A stretch of DNA of 64,000 nt from CAVROP01 sp050012175 (GTDB lineage: Bacteria > Acidobacteriota > Terriglobia > UBA7540). The translations under genes were made by a program, and so were the position numbers. The stretch covers positions 1-64,000 of the forward strand of contig JBEKHR010000012.1 of NCBI GenBank assembly GCA_050012175.1, read 5' to 3'. The notes under the pieces are model-generated. The model did not search any database. It worked only from the letters and a program-made list of their open reading frames with translations, and was not told where the DNA came from. Below, piece by piece: positions 40,501 to 49,644 of the stretch; the stretch's first letter is position 1; each line of letters begins with the position of its first letter.

Positions 40501-42243
40501 ATGGGAAAACTTTACTCAGGTGCAGAACTCTTACTGGAAAGCCTCAGCCGTCAGAAGGTGGACGTGTTTTTCGGGCTCCCTGGCGGCGCGGTGTTACCGC
40601 TCTACGACGCTTTGTATAGCGCCGGCATTCGTCACCTCTTGGTCCGCCATGAGCAGGCTGCGGCCTTTGCTGCGGACGGCTACGCGCGGGTGACCGGCAA
40701 GCCCGGCGTCTGTCTCGGGACGTCCGGGCCTGGCGCCACGAATCTAATCACTGGCCTGACATCCGCGATGATGGATTCCATTCCGGTGGTGGCGTTGACT
40801 GGCCAGGTGCCGGCGTCGCTGATGGGCAAGGACGCCTTTCAGGAGGCCGATACGATCGGCATCAGCCTTTCCTCCACGAAGCAATCGTTCCTGGTGCGGT
40901 CCGCGGCCGAGGTCCCTTCCGTGATTCAGAAAGCCTTCAAAGCCGCTGTATCGGGACGTCCGGGACCGGTGTTGGTTGATCTCCCCAAGAGCGTGCTCAT
41001 GGAAAATGCCGAGGCCAGCTACCCCCCCACCGCCGGCCCCGAAGTTCCAGAGCGCGCGCGCGAGTGGACGGACGATGACGTCGAGCGCGCCGCCGATATG
41101 ATCCTGGAAAGCAGAAAGGCGGTGCTTTATGTGGGGGGTGGTGTGATCACGGCAAACGCTTCCGATGAATTGCGCGAGCTTGCCGATTTGACACATATTC
41201 CAATCACCACCACGCTGATGGGCCTGGGGTGCTTTCCCTCGCGTCACCCACTTTCGCTGGGCATGTTGGGGATGCACGGCGCTTATGCCACCAACATGGC
41301 AATCTGCCAGTGCGACTTGCTCATCGCTGTCGGCGCACGGTTTGACGACCGTGTCACGGGCCGCCTGAACGGTTTTGCGCCCAACGCCAAGAAGATCCAC
41401 CTGGATGTGGACCCGTCCGAGGTCAACAAGAACGTGCGGGTTGATTTGGCTCTGGTCGGCGACGCCAAGGAGACATTGCGCGCCCTCCTTGCCGCCTTGC
41501 AGCGCAGGAACGCAACACCCCCGACTGAAAGGCAGCAGTGGCTCCAGCGAATTGAAACCTGGCGTTCCGAGCACCCGCTGACCTACGATAAGTACGCCAA
41601 CAACGTCAAACCTCAATTCGTGATCGAGACGCTCTCGCAATATGCCAGCGAGGATGCCATCGTCGCGGTGGACGTGGGCCAGCACCAGATGTGGGGCGCC
41701 CAATTCTGGAATTTCACGCGCCCGCGCGCTTGGCTCTCTTCCAGCGGGCTCGGTTCGATGGGCTATGGCTTCCCGGCGGCCATGGGCGCGCAAATGGCAT
41801 TTCCCGATCGACAGGTGATCGCCATCGTGGGCGACGGCGGATTCCAGATGACCCTGAACGACCTCGCCACCGTCGTGCAGTACCGTGTTCCGGTCAAGAT
41901 CGCCATCATCAATAATCGCGCCCTGGGGATGGTCCGCCAGTGGCAGGAGATCTTTTTTGAGAAACGTTACTGCGACATTGACTTGGACTTCGCTCCCGAC
42001 TTCGTGAAGTTGGCCGAAGCTTATGGAATTCGTGGCGCGCGGGTCGAGCACCGCACCGACGTGGCGGATGCGGTGCAGGATTTCTTGAGCGATCGCGAGC
42101 CGCGCCTGATCGACTTCTGGGTTGATCCGGCAGAGAACGTTTATCCCATCGTGCCGCCCGGAGCATCCCTGGCGGAAATGGTGGTGGAGCCTCCGCGCGT
42201 CCTGGTGGAAGAGGAAGCGCTCGACGATCTGTGGGCGGTTTAA
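40501..42243 (+). CDS. ilvB: Acetolactate synthase large subunit
   Basis: The 580-residue TPP enzyme makes acetolactate and acetohydroxybutyrate for valine, leucine and isoleucine. Seen are the activating Glu region VRHEQAAAFAADGYARVTGKPGVCLGTSGPGATN (residues 46-80), QVPASLMGKDAFQEAD, the middle domain RFDDRVTGRLNGFAPNAK and the TPP/Mg motif VGDGGFQMTLNDLATVVQYRVPVKIAIINNRALGMVRQWQ. Length is standard. It starts at ATG 40501 behind a purine-rich GAGAGAGAAG. Downstream are ilvN and ilvC. Confidence 0.95.
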   Translation: MGKLYSGAELLLESLSRQKVDVFFGLPGGAVLPLYDALYSAGIRHLLVRHEQAAAFAADGYARVTGKPGVCLGTSGPGATNLITGLTSAMMDSIPVVALTGQVPASLMGKDAFQEADTIGISLSSTKQSFLVRSAAEVPSVIQKAFKAAVSGRPGPVLVDLPKSVLMENAEASYPPTAGPEVPERAREWTDDDVERAADMILESRKAVLYVGGGVITANASDELRELADLTHIPITTTLMGLGCFPSRHPLSLGMLGMHGAYATNMAICQCDLLIAVGARFDDRVTGRLNGFAPNAKKIHLDVDPSEVNKNVRVDLALVGDAKETLRALLAALQRRNATPPTERQQWLQRIETWRSEHPLTYDKYANNVKPQFVIETLSQYASEDAIVAVDVGQHQMWGAQFWNFTRPRAWLSSSGLGSMGYGFPAAMGAQMAFPDRQVIAIVGDGGFQMTLNDLATVVQYRVPVKIAIINNRALGMVRQWQEIFFEKRYCDIDLDFAPDFVKLAEAYGIRGARVEHRTDVADAVQDFLSDREPRLIDFWVDPAENVYPIVPPGASLAEMVVEPPRVLVEEEALDDLWAV

Positions 42244-42244
42244 C

Positions 42245-42402
42245 AGGATGCTGAAGAACCGCCTAGCCTGTCATTCCGAGGAGTCCGGATCTGATCGGGA
42301 CGACGAGGAATCTCGTAGTCCATTGTTTCCAGAGCGAGATTCCTCCCCTTCGCTCCGCTCTGGGTCGGAATGACACGGTTGACGGACGTTTTTCAGCGTC
42401 CT
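42245..42402. repeat. MITE-like element between ilvB and ilvN
   Basis: AGGATGCTGAAGAACCG at the left and CGTTTTTCAGCGTCCT at the right are imperfect inverted ends; TGTCATTCCGAGGAGTCC and GGTCGGAATGACA mirror each other inside. Same family as 12596 and 18975. It occupies nearly all of the ilvB-ilvN gap. Confidence 0.7.
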
Positions 42403-42425
42403 ATTGAGCTGGAATGGAGCAGGTT

Positions 42426-42908
42426 ATGCAGTGGTTGCTGACTCTTGAAACCAATAACGACATGATATCAATCTGCCGCGTGATGAACATTTTCCGGCGA
42501 AAGAGCCTGGAGATCACAACGCTGGTGATGACGGCCCGGCCGGCGGGGTTCTCCCTGATGGGCGTGGTTGAATCAGCGGAAGCCGATATAGACTACCTCT
42601 TCAATTTCTTGCGGCGGACCGGGGGGGTGCAGCACGTCACCTGCTACCGCCATGAATCCTTTCCGAATGCTTCCTTCGTGTTTATCGATTCGGAAGCGGA
42701 CAATTCCGGCGTCACTCAAGTACTGAAAGCATTTCCTGAATCGAAGCTGATTTTTGCCAGCCACGGGAAGTATTTGCTGGAGATTCCGGTGGAGAAACGG
42801 CGGACCCCTGCTTCGGCAGGCTCTCGAGCCCCGGCGTTTCTTCCCTTCGCTTGCGTCAAGACAACACGCAGCGCCACGCACCCGGAGCTTGCTCGAGTTC
42901 AGGCTTGA
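42426..42908 (+). CDS. ilvN: Acetolactate synthase small (regulatory) subunit
   Basis: The 160-residue protein has an N-terminal ACT domain (LLTLETNNDMISICRVMNIFRRKSLEITTLVM, residues 3-36, then VQHVTCYRH) that binds valine and controls IlvB. The second half (NSGVTQVLKAFPESKLIFASHGKYLLEIP) is shorter and more diverged than in E. coli IlvH/IlvN, and the last 35 residues look unstructured. I chose ATG 42426, since it gives the usual start of the ACT strand; ATG 42414 is an alternative. Confidence 0.78.
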   Translation: MQWLLTLETNNDMISICRVMNIFRRKSLEITTLVMTARPAGFSLMGVVESAEADIDYLFNFLRRTGGVQHVTCYRHESFPNASFVFIDSEADNSGVTQVLKAFPESKLIFASHGKYLLEIPVEKRRTPASAGSRAPAFLPFACVKTTRSATHPELARVQA

Positions 42909-43033
42909 TTTTCCCTTTCGCCACGATCCAGTGTAATACAGCACATGACGACAAAGTGGAGAACTGGTATTCTGCATTGATCCTTGGAGGTCAAGACTTT
43001 CTGAGGATATTTCTTTCTTCAAGAGGAAACGAA

Positions 43034-44068
43034 ATGGCCAAAGTCTATTACGAGAATGATGGAGATTTGAAACACTTGGCGGGCAAGACCGTCGCTGTTA
43101 TCGGTTACGGGAGCCAGGGGCACGCGCACGCGCTCAATCTGCGCGACAGCGGGATGAAGGTGATCGTGGGTGAGGTCCGCCCCTCTGCTCCCCAGGCCAA
43201 GGCGAAGGAGGCAGGCTTCGAGGTGGTTGATGCAGCGGAAGCCTCCCGGCGCGGCGACCTTATCGCCGTGCTCATCCCTGACCATGTGCAGCCCAAAGCT
43301 TACAAGGAACAGATCGAGCCCCATCTTGGCAACGGGAAGACCTTGTTGTTTGCCCACGGGTTCAATATTCACTTCAAGTTTGTCATTCCGCCCCCTACGG
43401 TGGACGTCATCATGATCGCGCCCAAGTGCCCCGGTCACCGCTTGCGCGAGCTTTTCCAGGAAGGCATCGGCGTCCCGGCCTTGCTCGCCGTCCAACAGGA
43501 CGCCTCCGGCCACGCCGTCGAGACCGCGCTGGCCTACGCGAAAGGTCTCGGGAGCCTTAAAGCGGGTGTCATCCGCACCACCTTCAAGGAAGAAACCGAA
43601 ACAGACTTGTTTGGCGAGCAAACCGTACTGTGCGGTGGGGTGTCATCATTAATCGCGGCGGGATTTGAAACCCTGGTCCAGGCAGGCTACCAGCCGGAGA
43701 TCGCTTATTTCGAGTGCCTGCACGAATTGAAGCTGATCGTGGACCTGATCTATCAGGGCGGGATCAAGTATATGCGCTACTCGGTGAGCGACACGGCTGA
43801 ATACGGCGATTACACCCGCGGGCCGATGGTGATTGACGCGCACGTCCGCGAAACCATGAAGAAGATTCTCGCCGAGATTCAGAATGGCCGGTTCGCGAAT
43901 GAATGGATGGATGAGAACGCTCAGGGCCGGAAGAAGTTCCTCGAAATGCGCGCCCAGGCAGCAGAGCAACTGATTGAAAAGGTCGGGAGTGAGTTGCGGA
44001 AAATGATGCCCTGGATTCGGGGCTCCAAGGAGGAAGCCACCGCCGCTCAGGCCGAGGCACGACGATAG
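43034..44068 (+). CDS. ilvC: Ketol-acid reductoisomerase (class I)
   Basis: The 344-residue enzyme converts acetolactate to dihydroxyisovalerate with NAD(P)H. The Rossmann motif GYGSQGHAHALNLRDSG is at residues 24-40. The Mg-binding helices are seen in TFKEETETDLFGEQTVLCGG and FECLHELKLIVDLIYQGGI. The phosphate-binding loop residues differ from E. coli, so NADH use is possible. The true start is ATG 43034 behind AGAGGA; the open frame upstream is not conserved-looking. Good length for the class I (short) form. Confidence 0.95.
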   Translation: MAKVYYENDGDLKHLAGKTVAVIGYGSQGHAHALNLRDSGMKVIVGEVRPSAPQAKAKEAGFEVVDAAEASRRGDLIAVLIPDHVQPKAYKEQIEPHLGNGKTLLFAHGFNIHFKFVIPPPTVDVIMIAPKCPGHRLRELFQEGIGVPALLAVQQDASGHAVETALAYAKGLGSLKAGVIRTTFKEETETDLFGEQTVLCGGVSSLIAAGFETLVQAGYQPEIAYFECLHELKLIVDLIYQGGIKYMRYSVSDTAEYGDYTRGPMVIDAHVRETMKKILAEIQNGRFANEWMDENAQGRKKFLEMRAQAAEQLIEKVGSELRKMMPWIRGSKEEATAAQAEARR

Positions 44069-44154
44069 CTCGGCAGGGAATCTCACTTACCCGGGCTACC
44101 CGCAGTTATGAGGAGAAATGCCGCCACTCCGTTCGTGGGCATCCAAGGAGGGAC

Positions 44155-45033
44155 ATGAAGCCAGGAACAGACGTTTCGCAGACGAGTGCTCAAGCCGCTA
44201 AGGCTTTACAGCCCAGTGTCAGGAAACTTGCGCTCATCGGCGCCGGGAAACTCGGGGAGGGGCTGCTGTCGGGAATTTTGGGCTCGCAGCTTGTTCCCGT
44301 TGGGCGCGTGGAGGCTACCGTAGCTCACCAACCGCGCGCCGACTACCTGACAGAAAAATATGGCATCAAGGCGCATACCAACAACGTTCAGGCGGTCTCC
44401 GGAGCCGACTTGGTGCTGATCTGCTTGAAACCCCAACAGGTGAAGGGCTTTCTGCACGAAGTCAAGAAGAAGCTGAGGAAAGACGCCGTCATCATTTCCT
44501 CTGCGGCCTCGGTGACAACGTCCTTGATCGAGCGTGAAATGGGACGGCCGGTGCGCGTGGTCCGCGCCATGCCCAACACACCGTGCCTCATCCGCCAGGG
44601 TATGACGGCCCTTGCGGCAGGCCAGCACGCCACGGAAGACGACATCCGCCTGGCGCGAGAGATCTTCAGTTCCATGGGCCGAAGTGTGGTGGTGGATGAA
44701 AAACACATGGATGCCATCACGGGTCTTTCGGCCTCCGGCCCTGCCTACGTTTATATGATTATCGAGTCACTGGCCGAGGCGGGGGTGAAAATGGGGCTGC
44801 CGCGCGACCTTTCCACCGAACTCTCCGCCCAAACCTTGCTGGGCGCTTCTGCTATGGTGCTTCACACAGGTGAGCATCCCGCCAAGTTGAAGGACATGGT
44901 AACCACGCCGGCCGGCTGCACCATCGACGGTCTGCTGGAACTCGAGGAAGGTGGCTTGCGCGTTACTTTGATTAAAGCTGTGGTGCGCGCCGGCGAGCGG
45001 GCGCGGCAACTCGTGGAAAGCCAGAATACATAG
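44155..45033 (+). CDS. proC: Pyrroline-5-carboxylate reductase
   Basis: The 292-residue protein has an N-terminal Rossmann fold (LALIGAGKLGEGLLSGIL, residues 24-41), VVRAMPNTPCLIRQGMTAL, and the C-terminal dimer domain with TGLSASGPAYVYMIIESLAEAGVKMGLPR and MVTTPAGCTIDGLLELEEGGLR, the ProC signature. It reduces P5C to proline. AAGGAGGGAC precedes the ATG. It follows ilvC by 86 bases and may be cotranscribed. Confidence 0.94.
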   Translation: MKPGTDVSQTSAQAAKALQPSVRKLALIGAGKLGEGLLSGILGSQLVPVGRVEATVAHQPRADYLTEKYGIKAHTNNVQAVSGADLVLICLKPQQVKGFLHEVKKKLRKDAVIISSAASVTTSLIEREMGRPVRVVRAMPNTPCLIRQGMTALAAGQHATEDDIRLAREIFSSMGRSVVVDEKHMDAITGLSASGPAYVYMIIESLAEAGVKMGLPRDLSTELSAQTLLGASAMVLHTGEHPAKLKDMVTTPAGCTIDGLLELEEGGLRVTLIKAVVRAGERARQLVESQNT

Positions 45034-45123
45034 TGGTCCCTGGCAGAGTCTCGTCTAGTGGGGACTGACCAAGTGCAGAGGCACTCCTCTTGCGGCGCAC
45101 AGGACAATAAGGGGGTGTCCCTT

Positions 45124-45369
45124 TCACTCTTCGGGTAGCTGGTTGATGAGATCGTCGATTTCTTCGACGATGGTCTTCGAACGGATCTCGACCATCGAGA
45201 TTTCGGCGGCGTGCTCGCTTAGTTGATCCCAAAACTCTTCCTTCTGAGGGTTCAGGACGAGAACTTTCTTCACTGTCTTTTCGGTTTCGCGAAGCATCTC
45301 CAAATACTCCTCCATGAGCCGCTTCAGGACGTGAGTATCTGGGATGGTAGGGGCTTTTGTTCTGGGCAT
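45124..45369 (-). CDS. Small helical hypothetical protein
   Basis: The 81 residues form an acidic amphipathic helix-rich protein (LKRLMEEYLEMLRETEKTVKKVLVLNPQKEEFWDQLSEHAAEISMVEIRSKTIVEEIDDLINQLPEE). It is downstream of thrC on the same strand, with 132 bases between. No family is recognised. Confidence 0.6.
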   Translation of the reverse strand: MPRTKAPTIPDTHVLKRLMEEYLEMLRETEKTVKKVLVLNPQKEEFWDQLSEHAAEISMVEIRSKTIVEEIDDLINQLPEE

Positions 45370-45501
45370 AATTACTTCTCCAGTTGCTCGCTTACCAGCC
45401 CCCAGCGCAGAGAGAGTAAGCAGCAGGCAGGGTCAATCCAAAATCTAAAGTCCAAAATTGCCCCAGCCCCCGGTCCCCAGGGCCGTCGACTCTCGACTTG
45501 T

Positions 45502-46794
45502 TCAAGCCGCGTCGCCGAGTGCTTGTTCCAGGGCCTTCCGCAGAGCCTCAAGGCTCGGCTCGACGCGAAGTCTCTGGCGGGTTTCCTGAACTTCCGAGCG
45601 CTGGCGCATGATGTACTCGGTATCCTTCAGTTGGTTGCCCGTGAGAACGCAGACAATGTCCGCGTGCCAGGGAATTTTTCCGGCACGCACTAGCTTTCGA
45701 ACCCCGGCGATAGTCGCAGCGGAGGCAGGCTCACATCCTACGCCGTCTTCAGCCAGCATGGCCTTTGCCTCAAAGATTTCCTTGTCGGTGACGGACTCCG
45801 TGAACCCCCCGCACCACTCCAACACTCGTTGGGCCTTCTTCCAATTGGCGGGATAGCCAATGCGAATAGCGGTGGCCTCAGTGTCGGGTTTATCGACTGG
45901 GGTCAGTTCGTTCAAGCCGCCCGCCACCATTTGATGGAACGGACTGGACCCCGCGGCCTGCACCACGACAACCTGCGGCACCTTTTCGATGAATCCAAGC
46001 TCTTTCAACTCGCGCAGTCCCTTGCCGATGGCGGAGGCATTGCCGAGATTCCCACCTGGCACCACAAGGTAGTCGGGCGGTCGCCAAGCCCGTTGTTCCA
46101 GCATCTCCGCCACGATGGTTTTCTGTCCCTCGATGCGGAAAGGGTTCACGGAGTTCACCAGGTGAAGACCCAGTTCCGGCGCGAGCTCACGGAGCAGCCT
46201 GAAAGCCTCATCGAACGTATCGCCCACCTCCACCACCAGCGAGCCGAAATCTAAAGCCTGGGCAAGCTTCGCAGCGGAGATTTGCCGGTAAGGCACAAAG
46301 AGCAACGATTTCATGCCTGCGCGAGCCGCGTAGGCTGCCATGGAGGAAGACGTATTGCCGGTCGAGGCGCAGGCTACCATGCGGATGCCACGCGAGGCAG
46401 CCCGCGTGATGCAGGCGGTCATCCCCAGGTCCTTAAAGGACCCGGTGGGATTGTTGCCCTGATGCTTGATGGTCAAATGGACGGGGCCGGCCCACCATCC
46501 TGTCCGGCGGGTTCCCACTAAGGGTGTCGAGCCCTCCGAGAGCGAGATAACCCGGTCGCCCGGTTCGATGAAAGGGATCAACTCGCGAAATCGCCACACC
46601 CCGCTGCGGTCGATGGGTTCGCCGCTCAATCGCCGCTGATGCCACGCCCGCCGAAGGGCTTCGGGATCGAAGGCCTCAAACTCGTATCTCACCTCCAGAA
46701 GCCCGCCACAGTCAGCACACGCGTGTGCATCCTTCTTCGGGTTTTGCTTGCGCTGGCAAGCTTCCTCAATGCATTGGAGGTAGGCAGATGACAT
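45502..46794 (-). CDS. thrC: Threonine synthase
   Basis: The 430-residue PLP enzyme converts phosphohomoserine to threonine. An N-terminal Cys pair region (CIEEACQRK, CADCGGLLEVRYEF) is followed by SLSEGSTPL, the PLP lysine in NPTGSFKDLGM, ASTGNTSSSMAAYAARAG, and the phosphate loop PGGNLGNASAIGKGL. Length fits the short family form. The ATG directly abuts a heptanucleotide repeat array, with no Shine-Dalgarno. It lies downstream of lysC in the same direction, so both belong to the aspartate pathway. Confidence 0.92.
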   Translation of the reverse strand: MSSAYLQCIEEACQRKQNPKKDAHACADCGGLLEVRYEFEAFDPEALRRAWHQRRLSGEPIDRSGVWRFRELIPFIEPGDRVISLSEGSTPLVGTRRTGWWAGPVHLTIKHQGNNPTGSFKDLGMTACITRAASRGIRMVACASTGNTSSSMAAYAARAGMKSLLFVPYRQISAAKLAQALDFGSLVVEVGDTFDEAFRLLRELAPELGLHLVNSVNPFRIEGQKTIVAEMLEQRAWRPPDYLVVPGGNLGNASAIGKGLRELKELGFIEKVPQVVVVQAAGSSPFHQMVAGGLNELTPVDKPDTEATAIRIGYPANWKKAQRVLEWCGGFTESVTDKEIFEAKAMLAEDGVGCEPASAATIAGVRKLVRAGKIPWHADIVCVLTGNQLKDTEYIMRQRSEVQETRQRLRVEPSLEALRKALEQALGDAA

Positions 46795-47048
46795 TGTCAG
46801 TCGTCAGTCGTCAGTTGTCAGTCGTCAGTAGTCCGTTGTCAGCAGTCCTCTGCTTGTGTCCAGGATGCGAGCTCTCTCGTTCCCAGCGTCATTCCGAGCG
46901 AAGAATCGCGGGATTTTTGGTGTCAAACAAATACGAGATTCTTATTCGTCCGCCAGTAAGAATCGTGGACTCCCCAGAATGACAATCTTGCGGGCTTTTT
47001 CAGCAACCTTTCAGTCTCATTCAACTGACTACTGACAACTGACAACTA
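46795..47048. repeat. Inverted heptanucleotide arrays filling the lysC-thrC gap
   Basis: Units near GTCAGTC/GTCAGTT/GTCCGTT run 46795-46846 and complementary units (CAACTGA, TACTGAC) run 47022-47048. Between them is half of a TCATTCCGAGCG...CAGAATGACA palindrome with GCTTTTTCAGCAACC at its right. The left array touches the thrC start codon and the right one contains the lysC stop codon. Confidence 0.75.
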
Positions 47049-48479
47049 TAGCTTAAACTCTTCGTGAATGGCTTTTACGGCTTCCTTCACGTCTGAGGAC
47101 TTCACGGCAAATGAGATGCTCAATTCGGAAGACCCCTGGGCGATAGCGATAATGTTAATCCCGCGCCGCCCGAGCGCTCCGAAGGCTCGCCCGGCGATGC
47201 CTGGGGTGCCTTTCATGTTTTCGCCGATGGCCACCACAATGGCCACGTGAGGCATGACCTCTACCGTGGCTGAGCGGTCGTGAATTATCTCCAGCTCAAA
47301 TGCTTTCTCGAGCTTGGCTTTCGCCCGTTTCAACTCCGCATCGTGGACGGCCAGGCACAGCACGTTTTCTGCGGAGGATTGAGTCACCATGAGGGCGGTA
47401 ATATCTTCCAGGCTGAGGCAAGCGAAAACCCGGCTTGCCAAGTGGGCGAAGCTCAGTCGGTCTCCTCCACTGACCATGATGAGGTTGGCTTTGCTCAGGG
47501 AGGTGATGGCCTTCACGCCGGGCGGGCCGTCTGGCGCAGCAGGGACGATCCGGGTTCCCGGGCAGGAAGGGTTAAAGCTGTTCTTGATCCAGACGGGAAT
47601 CTTCTTTTTCATCACCGGCTGAATGGTCTTGGGGTGGAGCACCTTAGCCCCGAAGAAGGAAAGCTCAATGGCTTCCCGGTAGGAGATGCCGGGAACAATC
47701 CGCGCCTCTGGGACCAGGCGAGGGTCCGCCGTCATCACCCCGTCCACATCGGTCCAGATCCACACTTCGTCGGCATCCAGGGCCGCCCCGATAATGGTGC
47801 CGCTGAAATCTGATCCCCCCCGGCCAAGCGTCGTGCAAAGGCCCTCGGGTGTGGCTCCCCGGAATCCGGTAATGACGGGAACGGCCCCGCGTTTGCGAAG
47901 CGGGGCAAGGCGCTGGCGGGTCTTGGCGGTGGTCTCGTCGAAAAGGGGAGAAGCGTTGCCAAAGTTGTCGTCCGTGACGATGAGTTCGGTGGCGTCCACG
48001 GCCTCCGACGCAATGCCCAGGGAGCGGAGGATGGCCGCCAGGAGGTTCGCGGACATGACTTCGCCGAGGCTGGAAAGTGTATCCATGGCGCGGGGAGTAA
48101 CTTCCCGAACCAGGGAAAAACCGGAACAAAGGTTCTCAAAGTTACCGACTTGGGCAGCTAAGCGCGGCAACACCAAAGATTGGTCGGCCGCTGAGAGAAG
48201 CTGGTCAGCGACTTCGCGGTGACGCCGCGCCAACTCCCGGCGTACGTTCTTCCAGTGTTCGCCATCCCCGGCGCTGGCTTCCGTGGCCGCACGAATCAGC
48301 ATGTCCGTCACTCCGCCCATGGCCGAAACCACCACCACGAGGTCGGCGTGTTGAGCATGCTCGGCCACTATCTTGCCCACATTTTGCATCCGCTCGACGT
48401 TCCCTACTGAAGTGCCGCCGAACTTCATGACGACGAGTGGCTTCTTACCTTTTGCAGGAGTCGTCGCTTCTTTAACCAT
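47046..48479 (-). CDS. lysC: Aspartate kinase
   Basis: The 477-residue enzyme phosphorylates aspartate, the first step to lysine, threonine and methionine. KFGGTSVGNVERM is the amino-acid kinase start (residues 18-30); VITGFRGATPEGLCTTLGRGGSDFSGTIIGAALDADEVWIWTDVDGVMTADPR is the substrate and nucleotide site. Two ACT domains at the C-terminus (NLIMVSGG..., HVAIVVAIGENMKGTPGIAGRAFGALGRRGINIIAIAQGSSELSISF) give feedback control. ATG 48479 is used rather than 48509. The next gene is thrC. Confidence 0.94.
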   Translation of the reverse strand: MVKEATTPAKGKKPLVVMKFGGTSVGNVERMQNVGKIVAEHAQHADLVVVVSAMGGVTDMLIRAATEASAGDGEHWKNVRRELARRHREVADQLLSAADQSLVLPRLAAQVGNFENLCSGFSLVREVTPRAMDTLSSLGEVMSANLLAAILRSLGIASEAVDATELIVTDDNFGNASPLFDETTAKTRQRLAPLRKRGAVPVITGFRGATPEGLCTTLGRGGSDFSGTIIGAALDADEVWIWTDVDGVMTADPRLVPEARIVPGISYREAIELSFFGAKVLHPKTIQPVMKKKIPVWIKNSFNPSCPGTRIVPAAPDGPPGVKAITSLSKANLIMVSGGDRLSFAHLASRVFACLSLEDITALMVTQSSAENVLCLAVHDAELKRAKAKLEKAFELEIIHDRSATVEVMPHVAIVVAIGENMKGTPGIAGRAFGALGRRGINIIAIAQGSSELSISFAVKSSDVKEAVKAIHEEFKL

Positions 48480-48556
48480 AATTCGTCCCTTGCCTCCGGT
48501 ATAAGTCAATCCCTGCCCGCCTGAGCGAACCGGAGGCCCGGGTGCGCTCAGGTCAG

Positions 48557-49483
48557 CTAGCGAATAGTAGTCGTGGTCGTGGATGAGGAGACAGAATTAG
48601 GTGTCTTGGTCGATTCGCGGACAACATCGATGAAGACCTTGGCAGGGAGTGACAGGTATCGGTCCCGGCGGTACACCAAACCTAGTTCCCGGTAAATCTT
48701 CTCGCCTTCCAGGGGAATCAGCCTCAACACGCCGGCTAGGACCTCGGGTTGCGCGTAGGTCCTACTAATCAGGGAAATCCCCAGGCCCGCACCCACAAAC
48801 TTCTTGATGGTTTCAACGCTGGCCAACTCCATGGAGATCTGGATGTGGTCACGGTACTGGCGCAACAGCCGGTCAATCACCACCCGCGTGTGGCCGGTCT
48901 TCGGCAGGATGAGCGGGTGGTGTGAAATCTCCTCCAGCGTCACGCTCTTGTTCTTCCCCAGGGGGTGATTCTTGGGCACCACAAGCTGGACTTCGTCGCG
49001 AAAGACCGGAATGACCTCCATGTTATTCGCCGACTGCGGCAGAGTGACGATCCCCAGGTCCAGGACGCCTTCCTGCACTTTCTGCAAAATCTTGTGGCTG
49101 AAGTTGCGGTAGATACTGATCTGCACCAGCGGGTAAAGCTGTTTGAACTTGAAGAAAGTCTTCGGCAGGACGTAGAGGCAGGTCGCCTCGTTGGCTCCCA
49201 TGTAGAGTTTCCCGCGTGGCGTCTGGTTCAGCTCGGCGATGGCTTGCAGGGCCTCCTTATGGAGGCCCAGCATCTTGTCCGCGTATCGCTGAAGGATCTC
49301 GCCTGCCGGGGTCAGGAGAACCTTCTTGCCGCTTCGGTCGAACAGCTTCTCCCCACACTCCTGTTCCAAAAGCCGCACTTGAGCGCTAATGGCGGGCTGT
49401 GTGCGAAAAATTTTCTCCGCCGCGCGGGAGAAACTCTGTAGCTTGGCGACTTCCAGAAAGCTGGCTAGTTGGTCATAGTCCAT
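48557..49483 (-). CDS. LysR-family transcriptional regulator
   Basis: The 308-residue protein has a winged helix-turn-helix (MDYDQLASFLEVAKLQSFSRAAEKIFRTQPAISAQVRLLEQECGEKLFDRSGKKVLLTPAGE, residues 1-62) and a periplasmic-binding-like effector domain (about 90-295). The tail is Ser/Thr-rich (SSSTTTTTIR). It resembles the CbbR/CysB branch but the effector is unknown. It is 77 bases upstream of lysC on the same strand and may share its transcript. Confidence 0.9.
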   Translation of the reverse strand: MDYDQLASFLEVAKLQSFSRAAEKIFRTQPAISAQVRLLEQECGEKLFDRSGKKVLLTPAGEILQRYADKMLGLHKEALQAIAELNQTPRGKLYMGANEATCLYVLPKTFFKFKQLYPLVQISIYRNFSHKILQKVQEGVLDLGIVTLPQSANNMEVIPVFRDEVQLVVPKNHPLGKNKSVTLEEISHHPLILPKTGHTRVVIDRLLRQYRDHIQISMELASVETIKKFVGAGLGISLISRTYAQPEVLAGVLRLIPLEGEKIYRELGLVYRRDRYLSLPAKVFIDVVRESTKTPNSVSSSTTTTTIR

Positions 49484-49644
49484 CGTATCTTGTCTACACC
49501 TAGCTTTTACTATAGCAGATTGTGCGGGCTTGGCAGAAACAAAAATGACAGTCGCTGGTCCCGGCGCGCCTTTGAATTTAAGCAGGAATCAGCATGTTGC
49601 TGAAACATCTTAGCACGGGACCTGGGAGGCAGGCCCGCTCCACG

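Noticed and set aside
40744..42051. Long minus-strand frame opposite ilvB
   Set aside because: No motif and no start signal; it mirrors the codon pattern of ilvB.
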